A stretch of DNA of 64,000 nucleotides. It comes from Endomychus coccineus. Its lineage: Eukaryota; Arthropoda; Insecta; Coleoptera; Endomychidae. Shown here piece by piece: positions 21,744 to 33,678 of this stretch. Under the pieces are notes generated by a model that was not told the DNA's origin, ran no database searches, and was given only the letters and a program-made list of their open reading frames with translations. Made by a program: the position numbers and the translations under genes. The stretch is taken from positions 164,919,111 through 164,983,110 of the forward strand of contig OY294069.1 of the NCBI GenBank assembly GCA_958510875.1, read 5' to 3'. Positions within the stretch are counted from its first letter, which is position 1, and the number at the start of each line of letters is the position of its first letter.

Positions 21744-24700
21744 TTATATATTTGCGTTGGTAGTTCCGTTTTCTTTTGTTTTCACATGATTTGGGGTTAG
21801 ATGGTTCTTGTAAATTGTCTGCAGCGGTACATGGAGAAGCTCCACTATCCTAGTCAACGCTTTTTCTGAAAAACAAGAAAATTGTTTTACTATCAACAAC
21901 TATCTAGATCGGTACGATAAACCGAAGCCGCACTGTATCAGAAGACATGTAAATTGGAGAAGACACTAGAAAAGAAATAGCTCCGTCTTCCTCGGCACCG
22001 ACAGTGCTTTGACTACGCGCCACACACCACTATAAAGGCTTCCCTAGAGAAGGAAATGTAGAACCAAACCTCATCCAGGTAGATGGGGGAAATGCTACGA
22101 ACCGGAAGAGCTGAGACAAAGGTCGGAGAGAACACGATTCAAGTTGTATCACCCTACCGTGAAGTATAGTGGATGATCCGAGGGTTTATCCCTCAAAGGA
22201 TTCCGCTGCCAAGGATATACAGATGACAGTCTTAATCGCTAGAGGAAATTTTGCTGTTAATCTATGCGACATCGTCCAGGAAGTTCTCAAGATCACAGAG
22301 AAATGGTGTAAAGCGGCCGGACTTGGAAAACTACAATAGTGGAAGCTGGGTCACATGAAGCAAATTGAGCTGGATGGAATTACCATCTCAAGCAATTAGT
22401 ACTAAGACTCACAAGGTCTGCATGTTTTTATCTGGAGGTCTTGTCCTGCAGCTGGCATCGAGGAAATACTGAGACTAACCCCCCCCCTCCATAGCTATTC
22501 TGTAAGAACTGCGGCAAAGACGATGCTTTATATAAGCAAAGAAGAACCCCGGCTAGTTGTAAAACTTCAATAGAAGGATAAAGACTGAAGATGGGACATC
22601 CCTTAATCCTGACACCAAGGGATCACAGACGAGGTGTTCGTGTTTATACAGAACTTCCAAACCCACCTAGGAAACAAAGAAGAGCGGAGTCTGAGAAAAG
22701 AACACTTCGTTAGGAAAGGCCCCATCTGTTGATACACCAGTATATTTCAAGCGGAAGTTCCTGTAATTCAAAAATGTGCACAACTCAATCTGGACAAAGG
22801 TTTCAAAAAGGACATAGTCATCATGTCCAATAGCCAAGCAGTTATGCTTAGGGTTAAGTGATTCAGAGCAGAGTGAAACTGAATCACCTGAAGTAAAAAC
22901 AAAAAGGTCCAATGGCGTTAAAGAAAAAGATCATCCTCTCATAACAGATCTAGATTACCGAGATAAAGGTACGAAAAAGGCGCACAAAACAGAATTATGA
23001 TTTGAACGTGATTTAAAAAAATCTAATTGATGATGAAGATGCAGATTTAGATCGAATGATTTCTGACTATAAAAATAAAGGTGCCACTACACTGGGGAGA
23101 AAAAGATAAAGATACAGATATAGTAAAAGTAAAGAGACATCTAAAAGAGCAGAAACTGGATTCCAATTCGGAGGAATCCTCATCAGGATGTGAAGATTCT
23201 GATTATGACTAGAGAAGGAACTTCAGAAACCTTTGAATAATGCCAAGATGGATGCATTTGAAGTTGTTAAAAGTGCTCCTGCAGTTTCTATGGGCAAAAA
23301 TAAAATATAAATTAACTGGGGAGGATTTAGCATTGGGTTCATTAATACAAGAAATTCTCAGTCAAAAGACGAGTTCTCTTCTGTGACTAATAAGAAATCC
23401 CTAGGTCAATTTAGGGAGAAGGATGTCTTGGGAACCAGAAATAACCTAATAATAATAATAACAGGATTCATGTTGGACGCAGCTAATTGAACAACCTTAT
23501 GAGAAAAATTGGCCTAGTCAATGATGGGACGTGTAGATTCTACAGAGAAGTAGAGGAAACATTCGGGACATACAAAACCATAGAGGAATCTACACTGGAA
23601 AAGATCTTAGACTTTTTTTAATATTTGAAGCTCACTGGCGTACTAATATAAAACCGAACCGAGATGGGGATATAATAGTACTCCAAGGATTCGATAAACT
23701 GGAAAAATAGAACAAACCCTTGGCCAAAGCAAAACAATGGCGATATATAACCTCTTTTATACCTTTGAGGCATATATTGAGTTATTCGTGGACCTAATCT
23801 CCGTTACAATGTGAACATATTACCGACAACAATTATAGGCGTTAACTATTGCATTTCAATAACCAGCTTCTGAAAATATACACTTACCATTTTCAACAGT
23901 AACAACACCATGTCTAATCATAAAATCTAAAACAACGGGGGCACTAGTAGTTTTGAAATCGGCCGTGCAAATTCTCTCCAAACAAACACTAGCGGGAAGC
24001 AATTCGAATTTTTCAACTTCGCCATCGGCATTTATCGGTATAAATTCCAATGGCAATTCTAGATCGTAAACAAAAACAGTATTCGGAAATAGGCCTCTCT
24101 CAGATTCGAAAAAGAACCTAAAACAATCAGAAAAAGCGACAACAATTCAATAATGGCACAGTGTATTGTTTATTATTACCCCGAACAACAATTTATTTCA
24201 CATTAGCGGTTCTCTTCCCACATTTCAGATAAAAGAGAAAAACGTTGATGAGATTAGTCAGTAACAATATCGTAAAGGGTTTTCCATTAAGAGTTACCGG
24301 ATATCGTGATTACTTCGGTTCACATAATTGTCCAACGGAAAAAACTATTCGTAATATTGTGCCTAAATTTGAAACTACAGGATCTGTTCAAGACGTGAAG
24401 GTCACTACTTACTCGGTCGAAACGTTCAGCTGAAAATAGTGCAGCAGTTTGGGAAAGTGTATCTGAAATTTCAAAAAAGTCCATTCCGCGTCGTTACTCA
24501 AACCACTACATGGCGAAAATTAAGAAAAGATTCGAGTTTTCATTCGTATAAGATCCAACAAACACAAGAGTTGAAACCAACCAAGCAGGAGAGACCTAAA
24601 ACTGGTGACAGGACTCCTCACAGGATACTGTCATCCTAATAAACATCTACATACAATGGGCATTGTTGAAGATCCAGCTTAAAGTAGATGTGGAGAGGCG

Positions 24701-27700
24701 GATGAAACTGCTTCTCACATCCTAGCAGAATGTCCAGCACTGGCTTGTCTCAGGCTACAACACCTCGGCAGTACACATATGTCGCTTGAAGCCATGAGAT
24801 ATATCAGTCCATGCAAAATCTTAGCCTTCGGCACTGCCTTAGGCCTGCTGCACTGATTCTTGTATCAAGGGGCGCACAATGGACCCAATCAAGTGGGCAA
24901 AGTGCTCCGGACTTTTCCGCCCCCATTTTGATTAATTGATTGATGATAACCGAAACTGTTTGTAACTTGTACATATGTATGTATGTCCTGTTTCAAATTC
25001 GAGCCAAATCATTGGGATCTAGGAAACTAAGAGATACGAGGATGGTTAAATTGGGGCAAAGTTGCGCATTTTGATGCTTAACAAAATGCCCCTTGGAAAT
25101 TGCAACAATTCCGAATGCTTCAGAAGATATTTGAAAATAACCGAAATTTTGCAAAACCTTTTTTATTTTTTCCTGACTTTATTTGAAATGATATCTCAAA
25201 ATAAATTACACTTTATCGTTATCACTTTTTCCCCTCTACAAGATGACTTTGCCAAATATGAAATCCGACGTTTCGTTTTTTGTAAATCATCAACTTTTTT
25301 TTTTTAAATACGGACCTGGAATTTATATTTATTTACAATCCTTTTTGTATTCTAAGAAAATTCACGTATCCCATGTTTAAGTTTTACAACGTTTTGACGT
25401 TAAAAATTTACCAAAAAGAAACAAAGTTCATGATGACTTCCAAAAAACGAAACGTCATATTTGGCAACGTCATCTTATAGAAGGGAAAAGTGGCATATAT
25501 TGCAATATTTCGGTTATTTTCGAATATCTTCGGAAGTATTCAGAATGTTTTTATTTCCAAGCGGCATTTTGTTAAGCATCAAAATGCACTTTGTCCCAAT
25601 TTAACCATCTTCGTATTTCTCATAGTTTCCGAAATTCCGATGATATGTAACTTTCATCAACTTTCTCCACTGTTTAGAAATGACATAAGATAATTCGAGT
25701 TAAGCAGAGTTGATTGTATTATTTACTTTGATAAGGTAACAGTTTAAAAATTTTAAGAAATTCGTTGCTTGTTTAGCATCTGACATTACTATTATTAACA
25801 CTACAATCACAAGCAGGCATCTATTTTCGTGATCGAACTTTTTTGATCTTTGCCACTAGTTATCATGTGTCAAAGTTGTAATACTTCCAATGTCATCGTG
25901 CAAAGATTAATGTCAGAGCAAATTTATTATGAAAATCATGGTTTTGTTCATTTGAAGAAATTATTTGACGAACAAAGATCGATTTCACACTTCCTATGAG
26001 CAGCGAGTTTCTGCATGGAAGTGGTAGTGAGGGACGCGATCTTACATGCTGTCAAATATTCAAGAATGTCTAAAGCGTCCCTGAAAAGACCACGTGATAT
26101 TCGTCGACTCGCAACGAATACGCATACTCGATATAGTTTACCCTTCGTACTGAAAACAAAATATCGCAGCGGTTGAGCAATAATAGTTGGTTCATCAAAT
26201 AATAATAATATATTTGAACAGTAAATGGCATGTGATTTTCTATTAAATAAAGCCAAAATTCCGTTCCTTGAAATTGTACGTTTTCTTCAATTCAAAGTGC
26301 TATCGCGCAAAATAAAAAGCCATTACTTCATAAAATATGAAAAACCTGTTAGCTTGTGAGACATTAATATATGAGGGAAGACAATGCAGAATATCAAAAA
26401 ATAAATTAGAATTATTCTCATTCTCATATTGGGAGCCGCCAGTTTTTTCTCATGTTAGTAACCAGGACTAGTGAAGAATACTGTAAAAGCCAAAAATATA
26501 GTCTAAAAGATCACATTTCGATAATGCCGAAAATAATCATAAACCTAACATGGAACCCTTGGCACATTGTAACATTTGAGACCACGGTAGAGTCCTTCAA
26601 AATGTTTGTTACGGTGAAAGAAATATTGTCGTGTGTGTGTGTGCGCGCGCGAGTTACATTTTTAATTTTTTTGCAAAAGATTTTCCTTTCTAGGAAATAT
26701 TTTTCGCCCAACCAACTATATTTTCCAAGAAGCAATAGTAAATTACCAGAGTATCTGTTCTATGTTTGAAGGCACCCCTTATGTGGGAACCACACTAAGT
26801 TGGCATAGCAAATTTATTCTTTTTTTCGACTATATTTTTTAGTGCTAATCTCAGTTCAGGATATGGCAAAACGTCGAACCTAACTTAGACGCTTGAATCA
26901 ACCATATATTATTTGAAAATGTTCATGTTTTTACTCGAAAATGGCTTTCTAAATCTAAAGCCTATCGATCTTACAGCTTTTACCGTATTCTTAACTAACC
27001 AAATCATGTCAACAAACGGCCATAGTAATTATTTCAAAGCTTACGAAACACATCCAGCGCTGACTAGATTTTTCGTAATATCCATTGGGATAGATGCTTC
27101 TTCCTGTGATTCTTTATAAGCTGTTTCTAGTATGCCGTGACCAACGGACAATCCACCTCCAACCATATTGTCCCATTTACCTACAAAACAATTAACCACC
27201 ATTAGTGGACGTATAAAACCTTTCTTTCGGTACTGCTACAAAAAAACATCTTAGGAAATGTTGCCCAATTTTGGCCATTTCCAAATACTATTTATTAAAA
27301 CTATAATTTGGAATTCAAAGGGAGCGTAATCGTCAACCTTCTTCTGCTGAAAATATACTTTTGCCATATTTGCAGCAGATATTGGAGATAAAATGAATCA
27401 AATATTTCGAGATAATGTCGATTCACAAATAGAGTGCAAAAACGGACATACATTCAATGATTTCAAACAGGATTAAACAAAATGAACAATACTTGAAAGA
27501 TTTTTTTTTTGATATATCTATACTGACCATTTGGAGATATGTATTTCAAGTCACCCTGTGAAGGTACTTTTGGGATCTAAGATTTCATTCCTCTTGCAAT
27601 GCAACATTTTGCTCAATTGTTGTATTCGTCAATAGTTCGAAAATGTAGGCATTGAGTATGTAAGTACCCAAAAGAGATAAACAGGTAACCAAAAGTCACA

Positions 27701-30700
27701 AGATCTGATTTGGGATGGATTCCATTTGAATCAAAGTTCAACGTTGCGCTTTCTAGCACAAGCTACATACATCCAACTTGATAAGACTGTTTAGTTTGTA
27801 AAGTTCAGTAAAAAACATATTTGCACCAAACTTTAATTTTAATTGAACTTTCAAAATAAAAAACAAAGCAAGTTGCGCTATTCTTTGTAGGAAAAAAATT
27901 ATGTATAAAACATTTTATAGTCCACTGAACGTGGATTAGCAATGTGCCAATAGCTTCTTGCATTCATGAACATGTTTACTGAACTACTGTTTAATTTGAA
28001 CACATTCCCTTTTTACCACCATACTTCAGTAACAATGATAAATATGTTTACTTCAACTGATAATAGCATACACATATCTTGAATGTAGCCCAAAGACACA
28101 TTAAATGTGTAAATAACTAAGCACATAAAAGATTGTATCTAGAACACTATGTTATTTCTGTATTAGATCATCACTATGTTTAGATAGTGAGTTTTTAGAA
28201 TTCAACTTGTTAATCAAATAATATTTCAACATCAACTGAAACAATCTAATTTTTTTGTTTATTCATCTATATTATAGAATTTATGCACAGTTAAAATTGA
28301 TCAACTCTGACATTGTTGCTAAAAAGCACATGAGACAAAGTTAACAAAACTAGCAGTCGCTGTGAGAAGTACTGAATAAAATAACCGTGTATCACTTTGC
28401 CAATTTATAAAACATTTCGAAAGTTTTATAACATACATTAGTTGGTGCCCAAGCCGGACCGGGCAAGCTATAAGAAATCGCATTTTCTAACCTTTTTCAA
28501 ACAAACAGGTTTCCAAAAGTCTTTTGAACGGATTAAATAATTAATATGAGCGTGGCGATTTTCATGCGAAAATAAATAATTATTAAGGATATTCTCTTCT
28601 ATGAGTCTCTTCTGATCTCATTATGATCATCATAATAAAAAAAAAATGTAAGTTCGAATCAAAAAATTTTTTTTGCATTAGCTTCAGGAGGTTCTCGGGA
28701 TCATTCATACACCTTAAAACCTCTTGAGAACCCCAATCCCACCCAATGGGGGCAAAAACGGCCCGAAATCTCCCCCAAGTCTTGTATTATATTTTCTACA
28801 AAAAAAGGTATTTTGGCATTTCGAATGCACCTAGGGGGTTTTTTGGGTCGCTGAACACGAATCCTGCGACAGATTTACTTGCAATTTACGTCTTTTAGGC
28901 ATTTTGAATGCACCAAGGAGGTTTTTTGGGTCGCTGAATACGATTCCGAAGTCAGATTTACTTAAAATTCATCGTTGGGATGGTGAAATCGACAAAATTG
29001 GCCAATTTTGCACCCCTAATATGTTATTTTGCAATTTACGTGTTTTTGTGATTTCGAGTGCACCAAGGAGGTTTTTTGGGTCGCAGAACACGAATCCGAA
29101 GCCAGATTTACTTGCAATCCATCGTTGGGGATGGTAAAATCGACAAAATTGGCCATTTTCGCCCCCAATGGGTGGGGTTGGGGTTCCCAAGACGTTTTAA
29201 GGTGTATGAATGATCCTGAGAACCTCCTGAAGCTAATGCAAGAAATTTTTTTTACAAAACTAATAACTAGACAATGATTACTGTTTGTGAAAAGACAATT
29301 GATTTGGTCATTAACAAGAACAGTAATATTTTTATCAAGCATGTTCATAAACGCAATGAAATTTTCTATAATTAAAATGAGCCTCATCGCTAAAAAAATT
29401 TCAAAACGATAAACTAGCTTCTAAATACATAATTTCTCTGGGGAAATGTGGGAATTTATTATTTGAATAATATGTTTACTGTTCATATCTAAACCAAAAC
29501 AGCATTAACAATCAAGTATTTTATCTAATATGTAATCGGCTGTAAACCTACGCGATTTTTTTCCTTTACAGCTTCCATATCGCGTTTTCGCGAATCTAGG
29601 AAAAGGAAACCTTGAGTTCTGACATTTTATTCTACACGTAACGAAACACTGATAATACATCAAATTTCTTATCATCCCAAATTTGTTGTTCCAGATAACT
29701 TATTTAAATACTAGAAACCAATTTATTATAATTATTATCACAACATTACCACAAAATTCACACTGCTGATATATTCACGACATTAAGAATCAAAATCCCA
29801 CCTTTATCCAGGAGCTTATACAAAAAAAGATATTTTCCAGAATTTCATACGAGGGTGATTTGAAAAGTTTGCGGTCTTACCGGCAAAAAGTCATGGTGCA
29901 TTCAAGTTATCTTGCCAACCAATAGGTAGCCTTTACATATGTATGCCATAAAAATTTCGAGTCATTCCGATCAGTACAAAACACATGGTACCCTTCCAAA
30001 GTTGACAGGTTACGTTAGTTAACGACAATGGATAAAATCGAGTATCGCGCGGTGATAAAGTTCCTGTATTTGAAAGGGAAAAAACTCGGGAAGTGAAAGA
30101 AGAGTTAGACTATGTGTATGGTCAATCATCGCCCTCATTTACAACCGTGAAACATTGGGATCGTACAAGCATTTTTGACGATGAACGTTCTGGACGTCCA
30201 AAAACTGTTTCTACGGAAGATATCGTCAGTTTAGTGCACACAACCGTGATGGAAGATCGCCGATTAACCATTAATGATATTGCTGAGGCTTGTGGGATAT
30301 CAACTGAACGGGTGCATCAGATTTTACATGAAGATTTATGCATGAGAAAATTATCCGCGATGGGTGCCGCGTTTGTTGACTATCGACCAAAAGCGCGTAC
30401 GGATGAACATGTCGCGCGAAACTCTTCAGCTGTTCCAAAGGAATCCTACCGAGTTTTTGCGCCGATTAATTACTGTCGACGAAACCTGGATCCATCACCA
30501 TACTCCGGAGACAAAACAACAGTCAATGTAGTGGATTGAGGTGGGGAAGCCAGCTCCGAAGAAGGCGAAGCTCCAACTTGAAAAAATTTCTGGATGGGAA
30601 AAAATATGGGTCAAATACCGAGGTTGATGAGGCAGTAAACCTGTATTTTTCAGGTTTACCTAAAGAATTTTTTTCTGATGGCGTGAAGGGTTGTGAAAAG

Positions 30701-32603
30701 CGTTTGACCAAATGTATTGACTTGCGTGGAGACTATGTCGAGAAAAAAATTTTTGTTTGGCTTGAATTATGTGTTTTTTTTAAAAGGCCGGAAACTTTTC
30801 AAATGACCCTCGTATATCAATAAAATTCTCCTACAGAAAGATCAGATACCTGTCAAAAACTAACCTCAAATTCATAAGTTCTAATTATCTCTCTAGCATA
30901 ACAGATATATCAGGTACATTTAAAAAATAGTAGAAAATCATGGCCAGAGGTAGATAAGTAGGCCGAATTATATGATACTCGAATTTAACTCTTAGTAATT
31001 AGTAAGAAATTACCTGGCCAGGTTTGTTTAGTTGCAGATCGTTGTTGTACCCACAAACAGAGGCCTAATGTTGGATGTTTAACATAACCATTAATATCTA
31101 CCCCATAATTTCGAATGCCAAATAAACAAGTAGCACATCTATCCATTTTAAGGAAACTACTAGAAACGAATTCTCGTTTGACATCGTAACACTGAAACAG
31201 AAATAGGTTCTAAGTTACCTAATATGAATATTATTTTCTTCTTTGGCACTACTCAAACTCCATCAGAACTTGGATGGTAGACATGTTCTGGAAAGGTTCC
31301 ATAATCCTAAATATTTCAGAAAAATGTACATTATGAACTGACAATCCACCAATTCCAGTGTTCGATTTGTGTTAATTTAGAAAACATTAAAAGAATCATG
31401 TCAGCAATTGCAAGTAGAACATTTGATTCAAAAACTGCCCCAGCCTGCTTTCTTAAAACTAGTTGTTGGAAACCATCTTTAGCTTCCTCATAAACATATA
31501 TATTGGAAGCTAACAGCTCCTGTGAAAATATAACACCACACTTAAACAGTTTGTTTTCAAGAAAACCCAGTTCATAATTTTTAACTATTCAATATTCTGT
31601 TAAGAGAGGTATTGGAACACTATTAATAAACCCTAGTATATTAAATGCTTTGTCGATAATGCATAATGTGAATCGAAGATTTGTCTAGTATCGAACGTTC
31701 CCAATTTTGAATTTTCATAAAAGAGAGAATATTACTAAACCAAAAAATGTATTAATCAACAAGAACTAGGGTCCACATACCAATATCAACCCAACATTTA
31801 CACATAATGTAAGTTTCAACAGACTATTTGCATCTGCAAAATAGCATATTCTGCACGAGGTCATCAACAGTAGGACGTAATTTGATTGCAGGAAAGTGGG
31901 ACCTTGAACAAGTTGTGAAGCTTCCTCTAAGTGAATATATGGATGAATTTGAACCATGAAAGCCACTTTCCACAAGCAAAACTTTCTCTATTTAACAATG
32001 TTTTGGTAAAGTGTAAGTTGCTTATAAATACAAATAGATTGATTAGCCCAACTTTGTAGTGATATAGGTTGATTAATAATAAACTCACTTCATTCCTCCA
32101 TCCTTTCAAGGTGATAAACTTTTTCTCCGAACGTAATTTTCGCAAAACTGCATCTACTTTAGTACTTCTTTCATCATAATTTCTAAAAGCTGGATTTAAT
32201 TCAACATACCCAGATGTAACATTGAAAACCTGTAAAGCCAATATTTCACTTCTTTATACACAATTGGCATGCATATTCACCTCTGGGTAATTTAGCAATT
32301 CCTTCAAGAAATCAGGGCGAATTAGGCCTACTTGAAATCCTTCCACTACAAAGGGCCTACATTCTTCTAAAGCCAAACCTATAAGAAATTCATTATAAAT
32401 TAATACTATTACCAATATTACTATTGCTACTAGGGTTGGGTGGTTGCTGCAGGATCAATATTCAAATAAACAAATGCCCTTTTTGTTCAACAATGGAGCT
32501 TGAATAAACAAAGTTTGTTCTTACCAGACAAATAAAAGCAATTGAATTTCTGAGCTAAGCTTAACAACTTGGACATATCTCCTTCTCCAGCCTGGAATGA
32601 CAT
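21744..32603 (-). CDS. DUF4743/Nudix hydrolase (NUDX20/24-YJR142W type), 7 coding exons
   Basis: Exons in transcript order: 32603-32525, 32378-32281, 32229-32089, 31191-31014, 27180-27045, 24117-23888, 21865-21744; all GT-AG and phase-consistent. Starting at the ATG at 32603 gives 327 aa; an in-frame upstream ATG at 32723 would give 367. The N-terminal half (about 1-150) is DUF4743-like (LLSLAQKFNCFYLSG, LALEECRPFVVEGFQVG). The Nudix fold follows (HPTLGLWVQQRSATKQTWPG, then GKWDNMVGGGL). The Nudix box at about 175-196 is atypical: H replaces the first Glu, and the core reads KESQEEAS instead of REUxEExG, so the EE metal-ligand pair is kept. Plant and yeast relatives hydrolyse oxidised thiamin diphosphates; that activity here is inference. 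Intron 5 (27044-24118) and the two flanking large introns hold LINE, FTSJ3-like and mariner relics. Confidence 0.88.
22060..22860 (+). mobile_element. LINE fragment: reverse transcriptase end and RNase H start
   Basis: Broken + strand frames give a reverse-transcriptase palm end (TVLIARGNFAVNLCDIVQ, EKWCKAAGLG) at about 22220-22320. Next comes ELDGITIS at about 22370. An RNase H-like stretch at about 22630-22850 contains VFIQNFQTH, IQKCAQLNLDKGFKKD and VIMSNSQAVM. Several frameshifts are present. The order matches jockey/R1-like elements that encode an RNase H domain. It lies in the last Nudix intron, opposite in strand to that gene. Confidence 0.65.
22861..23460 (+). pseudogene. FTSJ3/Spb1-like (pre-rRNA 2'-O-methyltransferase) retrocopy fragment
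   Basis: Three frames in series give a coherent protein region. The first (22861-22999) has an acidic stretch, then KEKDHPLITDLDYRDKGTKK. The second (about 23025-23110) has DDEDADLDRMISDYKNKGAT. The third (about 23110-23400) has SNSEESSSGCEDSDYD, NAKMDAFEVVKSAP and LTGEDLALGSLI. This matches the acidic middle region of FTSJ3/Spb1, where HPLLTDL, FEIV and EGLALGA blocks occur in this order. There are at least three frame breaks and several stops, so it is dead. No introns are apparent, which suggests a processed copy. It is flanked on both sides by LINE RNase H-type sequence. Confidence 0.6.
23465..23830 (+). mobile_element. LINE 3' fragment downstream of the FTSJ3-like retrocopy
   Basis: The + strand encodes NNLMRKIGLVNDGTCRFYRE followed by VEETFGTYKTIE. 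This resembles the C-terminal segment after RNase H in LINEs (MRKIGL...CRFCREEEET). It may be the continuation of the fragment ending at 22860, separated from it by the retrocopy. Confidence 0.5.
24245..24500 (+). mobile_element. Helix-turn-helix (DUF4817-like) transposon-derived fragment
   Basis: The + strand encodes YRDYFGSHNCPTEKTIRNIV, then KFETTGSVQDVK, and after a frame break RSAENSAAVWESVSEISKKS and PRRYSN. This is the pattern of DUF4817-type DNA-binding domains found in many insect transposon-derived frames. It is truncated and frameshifted. Confidence 0.6.
24590..24860 (+). mobile_element. LINE C-terminus (post-RNase H segment)
   Basis: In the + strand, after a frame break, TGYCHPNKHLHTMGIVEDPA leads to CGEADETASHILAECPAL, LRLQHLGSTHMSLEAM and SPCKILAFGTALGLLH before a stop. 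The C-x-E-x-DETxxHxLxECPAL motif closes the ORF2 of RNase H-bearing insect LINEs. A sister fragment of the same family lies on the - strand at 46020-46330. Confidence 0.75.
25021..25630. mobile_element. Foldback element in a Nudix intron
   Basis: The left arm (25021-25300; GGAAACTAAGAGATACGAGG at its tip) is matched in inverted orientation by 25425-25630, ending CCTCG-like TCTTCGTATTTCTCATAGTTTCC. Arms share ATTTTGATGCTTAACAAAATG and the AAACGAAACGTCATATTTGG region. No coding capacity and no clear target duplication. Confidence 0.7.
26631..26651. repeat. (GT)n(GC)n microsatellite
   Basis: A GTGTGTGT run continues into GCGCGCGC. It is intronic, with no inferred role. Confidence 0.85.
28664..29252. 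mobile_element. Inverted-repeat element with internal tandem units
   Basis: The ends are complementary over about 90 bp (TGCATTAGCTTCAGGAGGTT at the left, AACCTCCTGAAGCTAATGCA at the right). Inside are about three direct copies (near 28830, 28910 and 29058) of a unit carrying GGTTTTTTGGGTCGCTGAAC and CCGAAG-CAGATTTACTTGCA. No transposase is encoded. It lies in Nudix intron 4 (31013-27181). Confidence 0.75.
29850..30812 (+). mobile_element. Deleted mariner transposon
   Basis: Imperfect inverted ends (CGAGGGTGATTTGAAAAGTT at the left, AACTTTTCAAATGACCCTCG at the right) are flanked by TA on both sides. The + strand encodes a mariner transposase in pieces. An N-terminal helix-turn-helix region starts at the ATG at 30028 and has a frameshift near 30090. 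It continues as SGRPKTVSTEDIVSLVHT, DIAEACGISTERVHQILHED and LCMRKLSA. Scrambled catalytic remnants follow (ETWIHH-type sequence near 30485), then a C-terminus with KFLDGKKYGSNTEVDEAVNL and FFSDGVKGCEKRLTKCIDL at 30580-30720. The element is 963 bp, against about 1.3 kb for full mariners, so part of the catalytic core is deleted. Confidence 0.9.
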
Positions 32604-33521
32604 TTTGGCATTACACACTACCGATCCAGAGTCGATCAGCTCAGCTTCCGAGTTCCGATTACTGCTGCTAAAAAAATTAAACTTCACAATTTTCCTGTGA
32701 TAAACGTCACATCCCATTCGCACCAGAGAATTATTTCCAGTTTATGTCAGTAGTCACTAGTTCAATGTTAAATTTCTGAAGTTGGTATGGTAGGGTGGAA
32801 AAAAATTCAGCTATGCTATGTTTAGATTTAGATGCTGACCTTTGGATAAGGTCACATCAAATCATGCATCAAGTTTTAGGCACATTCAACATTCAACACA
32901 AAAATTATTTAACTCACCTGGACAAGTTACATTTGATACGTTTCAAGCTGATTACATTGTTCGAAATCAGCAAAAATCTGTATTGTCTACTATGTCTACA
33001 GTTTAAATGAATCAATCGGAGCAACATGATAAGATAGTAACCTAAACACTACGAGAAATCATTCAATTTCAAAACAAGAATAATATAATATAGCATTGGC
33101 GTAACTAAAACTACTATTTTAAACACACCCTCATAATTTTTTAATGTGGGTATGATTATCAAAATGCAGTATTAATACAACGTATGTACTATAATGACCG
33201 ATTGAAGATATTGAAAAATTTCCTAAAGGAACTCGGAAAGTATCATAATTCATTACATTTATTTTATTAGCAATTTTATATTTGTATGAAAAATTTATTT
33301 CGTCACAGTCGCCATGACAGTTTGTGAGTGGTATTTTCAATTCATGCGGCAGTTCATATTTTTTCTTTGCAAGGTGAAAAATTATAAAAATGTTTATGCA
33401 AGCAAAATGAGAAATGTGACTTTCATTTACATTCCCACAAATCAGCATTTTTACTCAAAAATCTAGTTATTACCATAACATGTACATGGAGGATGTGGTA
33501 CCCCTGATTCTTGAGTTTTGA

Positions 33522-33560
33522 CCATAGATAACTCTACTACTGGAGTAGAGTTGTCTATGG
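33522..33560. mobile_element. 39-bp hairpin with 6-bp flanking duplication
   Basis: A 17-bp stem (CCATAGATAACTCTACT pairing with AGTAGAGTTGTCTATGG, 16 of 17 matches) encloses a 5-nt loop. The unit is flanked by TTTTGA on each side (33516-33521 and 33561-33566). It lies 119 bp upstream of the gamma-COP start codon, between two head-to-head genes. A hairpin with the same ACCATAGA tips lies at 62451-62485. It may be a minimal MITE remnant. Confidence 0.6.
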
Positions 33561-33678
33561 TTTTGAATGAGTGTCAACTGTCAAATATTGACAAGTTGAC
33601 AACCCGGGTTGTTGTGGTACTTGTGACGTGTAATTTTAAGTTCAACGAGGAAATAATTGATATTCTCAAATTTTTATT

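Noticed and set aside
26511..26769. Overlapping 74- and 105-codon frames on both strands near the GT/GC microsatellite
   Set aside because: Composition-driven frames in intronic sequence with no domain on either strand.
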